A stretch of 64,000 nt of DNA from Paenibacillus tepidiphilus (GCF_008635795.1 NZ_VWRQ01000020.1:78409-142408); one strand, 5' to 3'. Counted from the first letter of the stretch, positions 44,989 to 53,530 are shown. Numbers and translations: made by a program. Notes: a model not told the origin generated them from the letters alone.

Positions 44989-45117
44989 ATGTCAAAGAAA
45001 ATCACTCATATATATTCCAAACCGAAAAAAGTAACGTTTAGATCGCAAGAAGAAATTACTAAATTAAATAAAAAAAAACGTGAGGATATATTAAAGAATA
45101 TCAGAAAAAGTAAATAA
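44989..45117 (+). CDS. Small basic protein with KPKxVTF motif, copy 2
   Basis: A 42-residue, Lys-rich protein (SKPKKVTFRSQEEITKLNKK) behind AAGGTGGTGCTATA. It shares the KPK-VTF-S/RQ-EIT-N core with the protein at 44710. It follows a terminator, so it has its own promoter. The family is unknown; the basic charge could suit nucleic-acid binding. Confidence 0.4.
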   Translation: MSKKITHIYSKPKKVTFRSQEEITKLNKKKREDILKNIRKSK

Positions 45118-45164
45118 GTTAACCAACATCGTGTTACTTCTCGATTAGAACTAATCCCACTAGT
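45118..45164. other. Intergenic junction
   Basis: Short AT-rich stretch joining the small-gene module to a GC-rich island. Nothing specific seen. Confidence 0.3.
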
Positions 45165-45960
45165 GTTGTAGACTGGGAAGCCGATTACCAAAAAGCAGCG
45201 CATAAAATTAACATAAATTCTGGACGTATCAGACAGCACCGGTATGAGATCCGGAAGGGTTAAAAGTAGCCCAGCAGCTGGTACTCCTAGCTCGTGCAGA
45301 GGTGCAGAGCGGCCGTAATCGACATTAGTGGGAGAGAGCAACAGGTCGTACTCTTTGTTTTTCCGGACGCGCTGTGTCCAGAATTTCGGGGTAAGCTGCG
45401 GTTGCGAGTTAGGAGTAGCTGGTGATGTTGTTGGACTTTCGGATGCGCGAAGAGAACCCGTAAAAAGCCTACACTTGGTCCTTCCATATGACGGTGGGCG
45501 GCGATAGGCAACCGATGACGTCGGCTGGCTGTAATCGGCATCCCGAGTACTGCCGCACCCAACCATTGCAGGTAGTCAATTTTTGGTTTTTGTCAGCGCC
45601 GAGCTTACTGCAATCGGCAAATGCTAATGACAGTCTCGGCTGCGCAGTGAACCAGTAGTTGGTGCTTCTGGTTCTTTCGAATACAGGATGGGCCTTGGAC
45701 GGTTTCGGAGGGAACATGCAAACCAGATGCGAGTTTTAGCAGCGATCGGCCGCGACAGCGAAAGGTAACTAGCCCGGTTGTTTCTACATGTACTGGAAAC
45801 AGGTTGGAATCAGCGTGACTGCAAAAGCGTCCAGATGTTCGGCAAACCTGCTGCTCATGCTCCTAATTCTTACATCTAAGCCAAGCATAAACGTAAAAAT
45901 GTATTCCATCGCAGTAACACAGTAAATTATATACCGGTATCTTCGCCGGCTACTACGCCC
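45165..45960. repeat. GC-rich degenerate repeat island (family C)
   Basis: No credible gene. It contains phrases such as AGTGAACCAGTAGTTGGTGC, GGTTCTTTCG, and CGACATTAGTGG/CGGCATCCCGAG blocks, related to the islands at 8.3-8.7, 59.4-59.8 and 60.8 kb. Long open frames on the minus strand reflect base composition, since they differ in every frame and have no start sites. Confidence 0.45.
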
Positions 45961-46012
45961 CAAATGGTATGTATGATTGTCGTCTATTGGAAATTGTTTT
46001 ATGAATTAAGGG

Positions 46013-46519
46013 TCACTTTGAATTATCTTTTGAATAATAATCAATCAATTCTTTTGCTGCTTCTACCGAAGGCACCTCTATAGAGCGTCTGGTACCAAAA
46101 TCGACGCGATAACCTTCCTCATTCTGGTATTGCACTATAGGAGTTCCGTTGTGCTGTTCAATAATCTTGTACTTTAGAAATGGATTTTCTTCACGTTCCA
46201 ATGGAGAAGAAGAGACGGGAATAGTTGGCGATTCATTCAATTCTTTAAGTGTTTCTTCCTGTTTCATCAGATACTCCAGTTCAAACCGCTTATTATTTTG
46301 TTTGTAGAGCTCCGTACCGGTGAGGCTAAAAGCAATCAGCAGGTCACAGATACATCGACGATATGCATCACCTTTGCCATAACAGAATTTCACATCTTTT
46401 TCTTCTCCGTTCAGGGCAAAAAATTTAAGATCCTCAAAAATATCCAGTCGCTTACTAAAAAGCGTCGCAAGCTCTTTCTCAAGCTTTTCTGTCCGAAAGT
46501 TAGTAGGGGGCATAACCAT
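46013..46519 (-). CDS. Hypothetical protein, 168 residues
   Basis: The ATG at 46519 follows GGAGAGTG on the minus strand; the next in-frame ATG at 46513 is equally possible, and a longer start at 46618 has no site. The protein is helical at the N-terminus (TEKLEKELATLFSKRLDIFE), has a Ser/Pro linker near 110 and a C-terminal strand-helix region (GTPIVQYQNEEGYRVDF). Two cysteines sit close together (YRRCICDLL). It is not recognised. It stands alone between repeat islands, on the minus strand. Confidence 0.55.
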   Translation of the reverse strand: MVMPPTNFRTEKLEKELATLFSKRLDIFEDLKFFALNGEEKDVKFCYGKGDAYRRCICDLLIAFSLTGTELYKQNNKRFELEYLMKQEETLKELNESPTIPVSSSPLEREENPFLKYKIIEQHNGTPIVQYQNEEGYRVDFGTRRSIEVPSVEAAKELIDYYSKDNSK

Positions 46520-46559
46520 CACTCTCCAAATAATGTATATATTTATTATACTTTTGCAC

Positions 46560-46845
46560 ACAAATGTTTGCAATGTATAGAAATTCGTTCCTTCGGGCAG
46601 GCGAGCTGAAAGGAACACCCGTATGTCGAGGTCAGGAAAATATCAACGGGTCCATTGCTGCGGCGGCGTTAGCGTCTGCAAGTAAGTCTGCCCTCCAGGA
46701 TGCCGGTTGTGCGTGTCGCGCGTCAAGGAAACCCGGCAGCAGATGCCGCGCCGTAGTGACGTCCGGGCCGAAAGCCCGCTCCGCGCAGTGAATGTATAGC
46801 CCGGGCTGCCACTTATGAAGAAATAAGGGGTCATCCGCGGGCCCT
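46560..46845. other. GC-rich non-coding stretch
   Basis: GC-rich sequence without a plausible gene, tRNA or rRNA signature. It is not obviously related to the repeat families. No function can be suggested. Confidence 0.35.
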
Positions 46846-46849
46846 CAAG

Positions 46850-47128
46850 TCATTGTTTCTTGCTTTCAGAGTTTCGTTTTCGACGCTGCCGTCTTCGACC
46901 TCTGCGGCTCGAATTTCGAGAAATCCGTTTTCGGTATTTGGTTTTGGGTCTATTGCTTCGATGTTTGGGTGTAGGAACTGGCGGCAAAGCAGCCTTTCTT
47001 GCTAGGAAGAAGGATAGAATGTCAATAATGTTGTTTATTAAATCTATCACCTCTTTGATTCCATGGAGTACCTTAACCCATGGGATGTCTTTGAAAAATT
47101 CGAAAACATGGCCTAAAATTTGATACAT
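46850..47128 (-). CDS. Small protein with hydrophobic N-terminus and Arg-rich tail, copy 1
   Basis: A 92-residue protein behind AAGGGGGAATACTAA on the minus strand. The N-terminal 45 residues are amphipathic to hydrophobic (IKEVIDLINNIIDILSFFLA). The rest is strongly basic (NSSRRGRRRQRRKRNSESKK). The gene at 48698 has the same architecture and the same GGGGGAATnnnA-type ribosome binding site. Such proteins could be membrane-active, nucleic-acid-binding or bacteriocin-like. No family is recognised. Confidence 0.55.
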   Translation of the reverse strand: MYQILGHVFEFFKDIPWVKVLHGIKEVIDLINNIIDILSFFLARKAALPPVPTPKHRSNRPKTKYRKRISRNSSRRGRRRQRRKRNSESKKQ

Positions 47129-47230
47129 TTAGTATTCCCCCTTATGTTTATGTTCTTGCTCATTACTTTTCTTTCAAAAATACTGAGAAAAACCTTTTTT
47201 AACCCAGAAACATTTTTCTTTTTTGCATCT

Positions 47231-47606
47231 GTAGATAGAAAATAAAGTATTTAAACTCTGTAAATATAGTTGTAGACTGGTACTCCAGACGGAGCTGGTT
47301 TCCCGTTCGGCGCGTCTGGCGACAGCGGGGCGTCACGTACAGCTGCAGCTCGCACTCCCGGAGCTCTGGATGAAGCCGTGCTTCCCATTCGGCTTGTCCG
47401 GCGACAGCGCGCGCGTCCGGCGACAGTGGGCCGTCATGAGCAGCTGTAGCTCACACCCGGCGCTCCTGACAAAGCCGGTCTCCGGTTTGGTGCAGCCGGC
47501 ATGTGTATCTGGTTCCCTTTAAAAGCACCAGGCAGCGGAAAGTCAGCCGGTTACTTCGACCAAATGCTTCGCAAGCTTCAGGTCTAATACTCTATCTTTT
47601 CTTTCA
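47231..47606. mobile_element. Family A element 5: short copy
   Basis: The left end (GTAGATAGAAAATAAAGTAT, then ATATAGTTGTAGACTGGTAC) and right end (GCAGCCGGTTACTTCGACC-like module at about 47552, CTTCGCAAGCTTCAG, then GTCTAATACTCTATCTTTTC) match the ends of elements 2 and 6. Inside are about three GC-rich units (GTTCGGCGCGTCTGGCGACA near 47304). Confidence 0.6.
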
Positions 47607-47730
47607 GTAGCACTACGAAATAAAAAAAGATCTATGAGTGTTCCAGACGCCGATATGGTTTATCTGATCCCAATACTTACCGCCACTTCCGACCCGTAAG
47701 TAGGCTTATAATTATGATGAGGTGGAAAGT

Positions 47731-48591
47731 ATGTTTATAAGTCCAATGTTGTTGCAAACGGCTCAAGGGCCTTTTTCACATAGTAATTATATATTTGAAC
47801 CAAAGGTAGACGGGCACCGATTGATCTTCTCGCAGCAGATGGGGAATGTCCGGCTTTATACCCGGCACGACAACGATTGTACCCGACAGTATCCCGAGCT
47901 GCAGCTACCATTCGAGGAGGACATTATCCTGGACGGTGAGGTCGCCTGCGTTAATCCGGCAACGGGAGTATCGGATTTCGAAGCCGTCATGAGCAGGTTC
48001 CAGGCACGTCGGCCCGACAAAATACAGCAGCTCAAGGCCACACTGCCGGTTTATTACGCCATATTTGATGTACTGCAGTATCGAGGGCAGGACTTGCGGA
48101 GCCTGCCGTTGATGCAGCGTAAACAGATTCTGGCCGGGCTTAAGCTACCTTCCGGCAGCTTTGGCATCGTCCCGTTCGTGGAGAGTGCCGGTGAAGCGTT
48201 ATTTGAACAGATCGAGGTACGAGGCATGGAGGGCGTTGTGGGTAAGCGAAAGAACAGTGTATATGAGACAGGCCGCCGATCCTACGCCTGGCAAAAGGTC
48301 ATTAATTGGACTTACGCCGAGGTGTATATCACCGGCTACCGTAAGCAAGAATTCGGGTGGCTGGCGGCGGTGCCCAGTCCGTCCGGCAAGCTGCGGCCCG
48401 CTGGGATAATTGAGTTCGGGGCGTCACCGCTTCACAAACAAGCCTTTCGCGGGGTTGCTGGCCAGCTTGTGACCGGCGAGGACAAGGAGTTTGTTCATCT
48501 GGAGCCAAGAGTGCGAGCCAAGGTACGTATGAGAAACTGGACTAAATCTGGTATGCTCCGAAGTCCAGTATTTACGGAGTTCGTAATATAG
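47731..48591 (+). CDS. ATP-dependent DNA ligase (SPbeta YoqV/LigB-like)
   Basis: A 286-residue ligase from ATG 47731 behind GAGGTGGAAAGT. Motif I is E-P-K25-V-D-G-H-R30 with Lys25 as the AMP acceptor, then LDGEVA (motif III region), EGVVGKRK (motif IV) and AWQKVI (motif V). A short OB-fold C-terminus follows. The length fits the phage/NHEJ-type small ligases of Bacillales such as SPbeta YoqV. It has no Ku or polymerase neighbour here, so it is probably a phage-derived or cargo gene. A terminator follows. Confidence 0.85.
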   Translation: MFISPMLLQTAQGPFSHSNYIFEPKVDGHRLIFSQQMGNVRLYTRHDNDCTRQYPELQLPFEEDIILDGEVACVNPATGVSDFEAVMSRFQARRPDKIQQLKATLPVYYAIFDVLQYRGQDLRSLPLMQRKQILAGLKLPSGSFGIVPFVESAGEALFEQIEVRGMEGVVGKRKNSVYETGRRSYAWQKVINWTYAEVYITGYRKQEFGWLAAVPSPSGKLRPAGIIEFGASPLHKQAFRGVAGQLVTGEDKEFVHLEPRVRAKVRMRNWTKSGMLRSPVFTEFVI

Positions 48592-48652
48592 TGCAGCTGG
48601 ATTTTTGCCTGGAACCACCAACCTGTTATTCAAATCAGAGCAGATTAAAACT

Positions 48653-48680
48653 CAGCCGGCAAAGCGCCGGCTGTTTGTTT
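48653..48680. terminator. Bidirectional terminator after ligase
   Basis: CAGCCGGC (48653-48660) pairs with GCCGGCTG (48666-48673), then TTTGTTT. It lies between the ligase gene and the convergent minus-strand gene. Confidence 0.75.
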
Positions 48681-48697
48681 ATAGCAGGATCTCGGTG

Positions 48698-48946
48698 CTA
48701 TGACGAAGAGATATGTTTTCTCCGGCGGGATTTTGAATGCCGCCGCGGGTTTCTCTTCACTTTAAATTGTCGATATGGCTTTACTGATTTCACGGGGACT
48801 TTCCTGAATGATTTTAAAGCTGCTTTTAGTCTCAGTATGTTAATACCAAGTGCCATCCCTGAATTAACGTATGAGAATATACTTGGCCAATCGAGGTAAG
48901 CCAACTGTTCACGAAAATCATTAATAATCATCAAAATGTCATGCAT
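48698..48946 (-). CDS. Small protein with hydrophobic segment and basic tail, copy 2
   Basis: An 82-residue protein behind AGGGGGAATTAAAC on the minus strand. Residues 1-50 are amphipathic with hydrophobic stretches (MALGINILRLKAALKSF). The C-terminal 35 are basic (KRNPRRHSKSRRRKHISSS). The layout is like the protein at 46850, and the two genes flank the ligase. It may be a DNA- or membrane-binding peptide. No family recognised. Confidence 0.5.
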   Translation of the reverse strand: MHDILMIINDFREQLAYLDWPSIFSYVNSGMALGINILRLKAALKSFRKVPVKSVKPYRQFKVKRNPRRHSKSRRRKHISSS

Positions 48947-49117
48947 GTTTAATTCCCCCTAGATATAAATGGATTTTTGAAGGTTGTTCAAGCGCAGCCT
49001 GTCCCTTCAGAAAAGCTTTTTTTCTGGTAGCCCCTCCCGTTCTCTTCCTCAACCCCTAAAGTGGTTTGAAATGTTATTGTTAATCACTTTGGGTTCCTGT
49101 GTACTTTTTCCTGATTA

Positions 49118-49324
49118 TTATTGCAGATAGTCAGTAGGGTGGGGATATCCGGCAAGCTGCCCTGAATCTCTCACGCTAATAATCGGGGTACCTATCCGTT
49201 TTGTTGCAAAAACAATAAAAGAATTTTTTTTAAGGAAGGGGGAGGCAACTCCCGGATACAGATGGGACGATATTTCCAGGTTTTTCACCAATGCATCAGA
49301 TAAGGAGTCTATCCATCTTTGCAC
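49118..49324 (-). CDS. Possible small ORF or gene fragment
   Basis: A 68-codon minus-strand frame from GTG with no clear ribosome binding site. The product (IGTPIISVRDSGQLAGYPHP) has ordinary composition, so it may be a remnant of a larger gene rather than a gene. Low certainty. Confidence 0.2.
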   Translation of the reverse strand: MQRWIDSLSDALVKNLEISSHLYPGVASPFLKKNSFIVFATKRIGTPIISVRDSGQLAGYPHPTDYLQ

Positions 49325-49387
49325 CTTCTAATAGTAGTTATCGTTCTCCCGGTTAAAAAGATGCGGTTGAATTTCATTCATAATCAC

Positions 49388-49428
49388 GTCGTCTTCTCTA
49401 TACAGAAGACGACTAAATGTGATATAAT
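49388..49428 (+). promoter_or_regulatory. Hairpin and TATAAT box upstream of recombinase gene
   Basis: GTCGTCTTCT (49388-49397) pairs perfectly with AGAAGACGAC (49404-49413). TATAAT lies at 49423-49428, with no clear -35 box. The hairpin may be an operator or a terminator. Confidence 0.35.
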
Positions 49429-49506
49429 GGAAGTAGAAAACCCACAATCCACCGTTTCTTAACGGCAGGAATACTCGACATCTTCTGTAAATGAGGGAAG
49501 AATACT

Positions 49507-50409
49507 ATGTCTGAAATGTTTAATTCATTTCTTCAAAAGCTAGAGAATGAAGGTTTGGCTGACCGAACGATTGATAATTACAAGGCAACCTGGAGCTCGT
49601 TCAAGAAATGGATTTTTCAAACTGATCCAAGTCCCGAGGATGCAGGGCTGGCAACTCAAAAAGATATCGCAGATTTCAAGCAGTATTTAGACAATTTTGG
49701 AGGGAGGAACGGAAAGCCGGCAAGGCCGGCGACCACGAATAAATATTTTGTCCAACTAAATGCCATTTTCAAATATTTTACGGAACAAGGGTTTATCTCA
49801 GAAAATCCACTAGGCTCAATTGAGAAGCCACCGGCTGCAAAACGTACTCCTAAGTGGCTTAACAACACCGAACAGGATGCATTTCTTGTAGAAGTTCGAA
49901 AAAGCGGCTCAAGGCGCGACTTCGCAATTATAGTGTTGATGCTTAAGGCCGGTCTCCGAGTACATGAGATTTGTGAGCTCTTAAAGACTGAGCTAAGTAT
50001 CAATGCGCGAAGTGGTGTGGCCTATATTCGTGGTAAGGGATACAAGGACAGAGAGGTTCCGCTTAATGCGGATGTCCGATCAGCTCTCGAAGATTATTTA
50101 AGGGATGAGCCTGCAGATAATCGTTATGTCTTCAGATCTCAACGTTCAGAACAGTTATCTGTCAGGGCCATACAGCACATGGTGGAAAAGTATCGGGACC
50201 GCGTAAAGATCAAGCATCTTTCATGCCACGCTTTGAGACACTCATTTGGACATGATTTAGTTACGGCCAAAGTTGATCTGCAGCGCGTAGCTACACTCAT
50301 GGGCCACTTTAAAGAAGATGGCACTCCAAACACTGCTATGACAGAGATATACACCACCCCAGGTGTTGAAGATCTTGAGGCTGCAGTGGAGTCGATAAGT
50401 AGGACCTAA
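49507..50409 (+). CDS. XerC/D-like tyrosine recombinase
   Basis: A 300-residue recombinase. The N-terminal SAM-like domain is followed by the catalytic residues R151 (GLRVHEICELL), H241 and R244 (HALRH), H267 (MGHF) and nucleophile Y282 (TEIYTTPG). Start behind GAGGGAAGAATACT. It heads a long run of small + strand genes, and pieces of its 3' end recur between them, so its own 3' end may be part of a recombination site. It is the likely engine of the cassette-like array. Confidence 0.85.
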   Translation: MSEMFNSFLQKLENEGLADRTIDNYKATWSSFKKWIFQTDPSPEDAGLATQKDIADFKQYLDNFGGRNGKPARPATTNKYFVQLNAIFKYFTEQGFISENPLGSIEKPPAAKRTPKWLNNTEQDAFLVEVRKSGSRRDFAIIVLMLKAGLRVHEICELLKTELSINARSGVAYIRGKGYKDREVPLNADVRSALEDYLRDEPADNRYVFRSQRSEQLSVRAIQHMVEKYRDRVKIKHLSCHALRHSFGHDLVTAKVDLQRVATLMGHFKEDGTPNTAMTEIYTTPGVEDLEAAVESISRT

Positions 50410-50516
50410 ATTAATGTAAAAAGGCGATAATGGCACCAATTACAGGAAAACTCTATATGTGAAAAAGGAATATGTCCGCAGCGGCTAGGATTTAAACAGG
50501 ACCTTGGAGGTGTAAT

Positions 50517-50693
50517 ATGATAAGTATTTTTACGATTATTATAGTAAGCATTATCGCTATTTTAGGGGTTGGGAATTTTCTCATAGCCATCAAAAATAAA
50601 AAGAAAGCAACGATGCTTATTGGGATTTTGTTCTATTCTCTATACCTGGTGACCATTACTTGGGCGTTGTTTACGAATAGTATTAAATTCTGA
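50517..50693 (+). CDS. Small two-helix membrane protein
   Basis: A 58-residue protein behind TTGGAGGTGTAAT, with two membrane helices (FTIIIVSIIAILGVGNFLI and MLIGILFYSLYLVTITWAL) joined by a KNKKK loop. It is the first gene after the recombinase. Not recognised. The topology fits small membrane stress or toxin-like proteins. Confidence 0.55.
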   Translation: MISIFTIIIVSIIAILGVGNFLIAIKNKKKATMLIGILFYSLYLVTITWALFTNSIKF

Positions 50694-50784
50694 CGACCGT
50701 AATGCCATGTCAGGGGATTGGGTTAAGGGATTTGCTATCCAAATTCTTTAAGGCTGCTGTTCTGTCCGCAGGGTACGACGAGAT

Positions 50785-51126
50785 ATGCGCTTGGATGAGG
50801 AGCCGGCGCTCGACAGCATTACCTTGCTGAAGGCGGAGGCAGACACACGTGGTCAACTCATGGATGTCCTCCTTTCAGGTGATAGAAAGGCGATAGACGC
50901 ATACAGTTTGGAAAGGATGGTGAAATGCAGTATGGATGAAGTGATAGATGCCTGGAAAGCCGCCTATCTGCAAGCAAATGGAAAAGAACCTCCTCCTATC
51001 ATCTATGCTAATGGGTGGTTCACACTAATTCGTGCTAAATACCGTAGGGCCGAAATTGAGCATATGACACAAACGTTACTTTCTAGGGTTAGTGCCACAT
51101 ATGACGAAACTGAAGGAGCGAATTAA
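50785..51126 (+). CDS. Hypothetical protein, 113 residues
   Basis: A helical, soluble protein (AYSLERMVKCSMDEVIDAWK, WFTLIRAKYRRAEIEHM). Its stop overlaps the ATG of the next gene (TAATG), so they are coupled. The start has only a weak site (GGGTACGACGAG). Not recognised; a nucleic-acid-binding or immunity role cannot be judged. Confidence 0.5.
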   Translation: MRLDEEPALDSITLLKAEADTRGQLMDVLLSGDRKAIDAYSLERMVKCSMDEVIDAWKAAYLQANGKEPPPIIYANGWFTLIRAKYRRAEIEHMTQTLLSRVSATYDETEGAN

Positions 51127-51431
51127 TGGATGCGGCAGAGCTTGCCAGTCAATGGTGTAGCGGCAATAAAGGATGGCAGCCTATTTTTGATATAGGTAAC
51201 GGTGCGGACCATTTATACGTACAATGGGAAGAACTATCTGCAAAGGAAAGACGTAAGTGGGGCAACAATGGGTTTAGGAATGCTGCAAAGGAGTGTTGGG
51301 AAGAATTCGGGACAAAAAAATGTAAAGTACCATATGGTTTTATCGCAGAAGATGGTAATTTCTACACAATGCAAGAATTCTCTAGATCATCATTAAATGG
51401 AGTGATGGTTTTTAAAACGGATGTTACATAG
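51126..51431 (+). CDS. Hypothetical protein, 101 residues
   Basis: A 101-residue soluble protein rich in aromatic residues (YVQWEELSAKERRKWGNNGF). Its ATG overlaps the stop of the preceding gene and GAAGGAGCG lies 4 bases upstream. It is helical with a short C-terminal strand (GVMVFKTDVT). Not recognised. It follows the pattern of two-gene units in this array, as in toxin-antitoxin or effector-immunity pairs, but no family supports that. Confidence 0.5.
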   Translation: MDAAELASQWCSGNKGWQPIFDIGNGADHLYVQWEELSAKERRKWGNNGFRNAAKECWEEFGTKKCKVPYGFIAEDGNFYTMQEFSRSSLNGVMVFKTDVT

Positions 51432-51489
51432 CATGAATAGATATCACTGATAAGACGTATAAAACGCAGTAGAGAGGATGGATAAGCGA

Positions 51490-51719
51490 ATGAAAGTCAA
51501 GCAAATATTTGCTCAGTTAACCGACAAAGAATTACAGAAGTTTTTCAGGAGCTTAAAGAATGGATGGAGACGGGCTTCTTGAAGCGAGATGGGTATGTCA
51601 GAGCCTTGCACGAAGATTGCGAAACAGAATTAGATATGGATATTGACCTGAGAGTTGTTGAAACACAGGTCCTATATGAGATAGGAGAGCGGTTTTTAAA
51701 ACTTGATTTTAAAGAATAG
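51490..51719 (+). pseudogene. Frameshifted small gene
   Basis: An ATG at 51490 (MKVKQIFAQLTDKELQK) runs out of frame to a nearby stop. From about 51527 another frame gives FQELKEWMETGFLKRDGYVR and onward to TAG at 51717-51719 without its own start. The two halves together make a coherent helical protein of about 76 residues, so a one- or two-base indel near 51527 is likely. Unknown family. Confidence 0.4.
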
Positions 51720-51835
51720 ATAGTGTCGCAGTGCAACGAAATAACGCTTAAGGCCAAAGGCCATCGAACCAGACCGAGCCGGGGGCCGGATAATCCTTAA
51801 ATAGCCATCCTCTAACAACGAAGGAGAGATATAGC

Positions 51836-52009
51836 ATGACGCCAGAACGGAAAGTAGAGTTAAAAGCACTACTAGACGCAGCAGACGGGCCAGATTGGGC
51901 GCATGACAGTGAGTTAATGGATAAAGCGCCAGGCATTGTACGTGACCTCTGGGCTGCTCTAGAAGAGGCAGAGAAGCAACTCACCATAAAAACCGATGGG
52001 ATCAAGTAA
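51836..52009 (+). CDS. Small hypothetical protein, 57 residues
   Basis: ATG behind AAGGAGAGATATAGC encodes MTPERKVELKALLDAADGPD at the N-terminus, with a helical, acidic rest. The strong ribosome binding site and good composition support a real gene. It resembles small phage-type proteins but is not recognised. Confidence 0.5.
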   Translation: MTPERKVELKALLDAADGPDWAHDSELMDKAPGIVRDLWAALEEAEKQLTIKTDGIK

Positions 52010-52045
52010 AGGAATGGAGCAACGCGTTCTAATGATAAAGCTTGA

Positions 52046-52159
52046 ACGGAAATAGAGAAGTTTGGAGCTGTGTTGGAAACGGAGGACATATGGAAGAATA
52101 CTCTTATTGTGAAAGATTTCGTAAATATATGGCCAGCAATTGAGAGTATATTGAAATAA
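52046..52159 (+). pseudogene. 3' fragment of a gene
   Basis: A frame of 37 codons without a start (TEIEKFGAVLETEDIWKNTL and so on, ending SILK) looks like the end of a longer gene. It lies between an intact small gene and a recombinase-tail-like repeat, as expected for a truncated cassette. Confidence 0.3.
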
Positions 52160-52186
52160 AGCATTGAGCTGTGGATCTGAGCGGCC

Positions 52187-52236
52187 GTGGAGTCGATCAA
52201 ATGAACGTAGTGAAGGGCAGTAGACGCATATCAGCG
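52187..52236 (+). repeat. Recombinase-tail-like repeat, copy C
   Basis: GTGGAGTCGATCAA followed by TAGACGCATATCAGCG. The first part matches the end of the recombinase gene (GTGGAGTCGATAAGTAGGAC at 50387) and the second recurs at 53653 and 55821. It marks a boundary between small genes. Confidence 0.45.
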
Positions 52237-52328
52237 TTCAGATATTGCATATAAGATACTGTAGAGTTATAGCACTCTAATGAATCGAAAGTTTTTTAAA
52301 AGAATTATACTGATACGGGGGGCATCAA

Positions 52329-53150
52329 ATGAGCAATAATTCTTATTTTTCAGAGCGTAGCGGGATTGAGAAAAAAAAATTAAACTTAAAAGACTTGATC
52401 GAAGTGTTTATAGTCATTGTTAATGATTTAGCCAAGGATAAGTACTTCAATGACTTTTACGGTTTTGAGGACAATTGGGGAAAGTGGAATCAAGGAAAGG
52501 CAAGCGGGAATTTCGAAGCATACGTGCTTTCGGAGATTGGTAGGAGAATATCTGATCCGTTCTACTGTCAAACTACACCTAAATATGCTGAGGAAGATGT
52601 GTTCGATTTGATTGAGCTCCTTCACAAACATATTTATCTTAAAGATTCTTATCAACAAGAACAGCTTGGTATTTATGATCTAGAAGGTATTCGAGAGTAT
52701 TCACAATTGAAGTTTAGGGAACGCATTAATGATCAGATATCAAGGTATAGTAAAGGATGGGAATTACAATCAAATGGCGAAGTGCGTGAGCTATTGTCAG
52801 AAGGGTTTAAACCATTAATTGATGAAATTGCAGTTTATGGTAACGAGACAGAAGTTGACGGGAGAATTAGAAAAGCAATTAGACAGTTTTTGAAATATGG
52901 TTCTGATGAATTAACCAAGAAAGGTGCTTTACTTGAAATTGGTGGCGCATTGGAGCGAATTAGGAGTGAGCTTACAGAAAAGGTGCATACAGAAGAACAG
53001 GCTATCTTTACTCTGTTGAATAAATTTGATTTACGTCATAACAATAAGATTAAAGAAGCAGGTTATGACACCGAGATATTTTATCCATGGATGTTCTACA
53101 CGTTCCTTTCTACTTTCGATGCATTTGTTAAGATAAGAGATAGAGGGTAA
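52329..53150 (+). CDS. AbiJ-N-terminal-domain-4-like abortive infection protein
   Basis: A 273-residue helical protein. The N-terminus YFSERSGI and the following stretch resemble the AbiJ_NTD4 family found with HEPN domains in abortive-infection genes. The C-terminal region (IFTLLNKFDLRHNNKIKEAG) has an R-H arrangement that could be a HEPN-like RNase site, though the usual RxxxxH spacing is not clear. Start behind GATACGGGGGGCATCAA. Likely a phage-defence cargo gene in the array. The match is by eye and should be treated as tentative. Confidence 0.45.
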   Translation: MSNNSYFSERSGIEKKKLNLKDLIEVFIVIVNDLAKDKYFNDFYGFEDNWGKWNQGKASGNFEAYVLSEIGRRISDPFYCQTTPKYAEEDVFDLIELLHKHIYLKDSYQQEQLGIYDLEGIREYSQLKFRERINDQISRYSKGWELQSNGEVRELLSEGFKPLIDEIAVYGNETEVDGRIRKAIRQFLKYGSDELTKKGALLEIGGALERIRSELTEKVHTEEQAIFTLLNKFDLRHNNKIKEAGYDTEIFYPWMFYTFLSTFDAFVKIRDRG

Positions 53151-53159
53151 AGAACTGGT

Positions 53160-53521
53160 AAGCGGATATTGAGATTGGTAGAAATCAACCGCCGGCCACA
53201 TGATTGGCCATCTGCAGCAGACCGGCTGGGTCCGGACGAATACCTGCAGCAGCTCTCTGTTCAAACAACCGACGCCGCGGGGATCCATCCGCTGTTAGCC
53301 TTACTGGCCATCAGCAGTGCGCCGGTATCCTTGAGGGAAAAACGCAGGAGCAGCACTGACAATCGAGCGAGCTTCGGGGTGGAGATTCGGTTCCCAGGCT
53401 GTCCACTCAGCGGTGTGCCGGGCATCCAGTTCCGGAAAAATACCTGCGGGAGCAGCGTTGCCTGCCGAACGATTAGCGGGCGCCGAGCGATCCGGCTGCG
53501 GGCTGCTTGACTGGCGAGATT
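53160..53521. repeat. GC-rich island inside the cassette region
   Basis: GC-rich sequence with two related blocks (GCAGGAGCAGCACTGACAAT near 53345 and GCGGGAGCAGCGTTGCCTGC near 53446). No gene. It resembles the other islands in composition but does not match families A or B. Confidence 0.4.
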
Positions 53522-53530
53522 ATTGATGCG

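Noticed and set aside
45006..45566. 186-codon minus-strand frame
   Set aside because: It crosses the real small gene at 44989 and a GC-rich island, with no coding pattern or start site.
46560..46845. Possible rRNA or tRNA fragment in GC-rich stretch
   Set aside because: No conserved rRNA core, anticodon arm or T-loop could be recognised.
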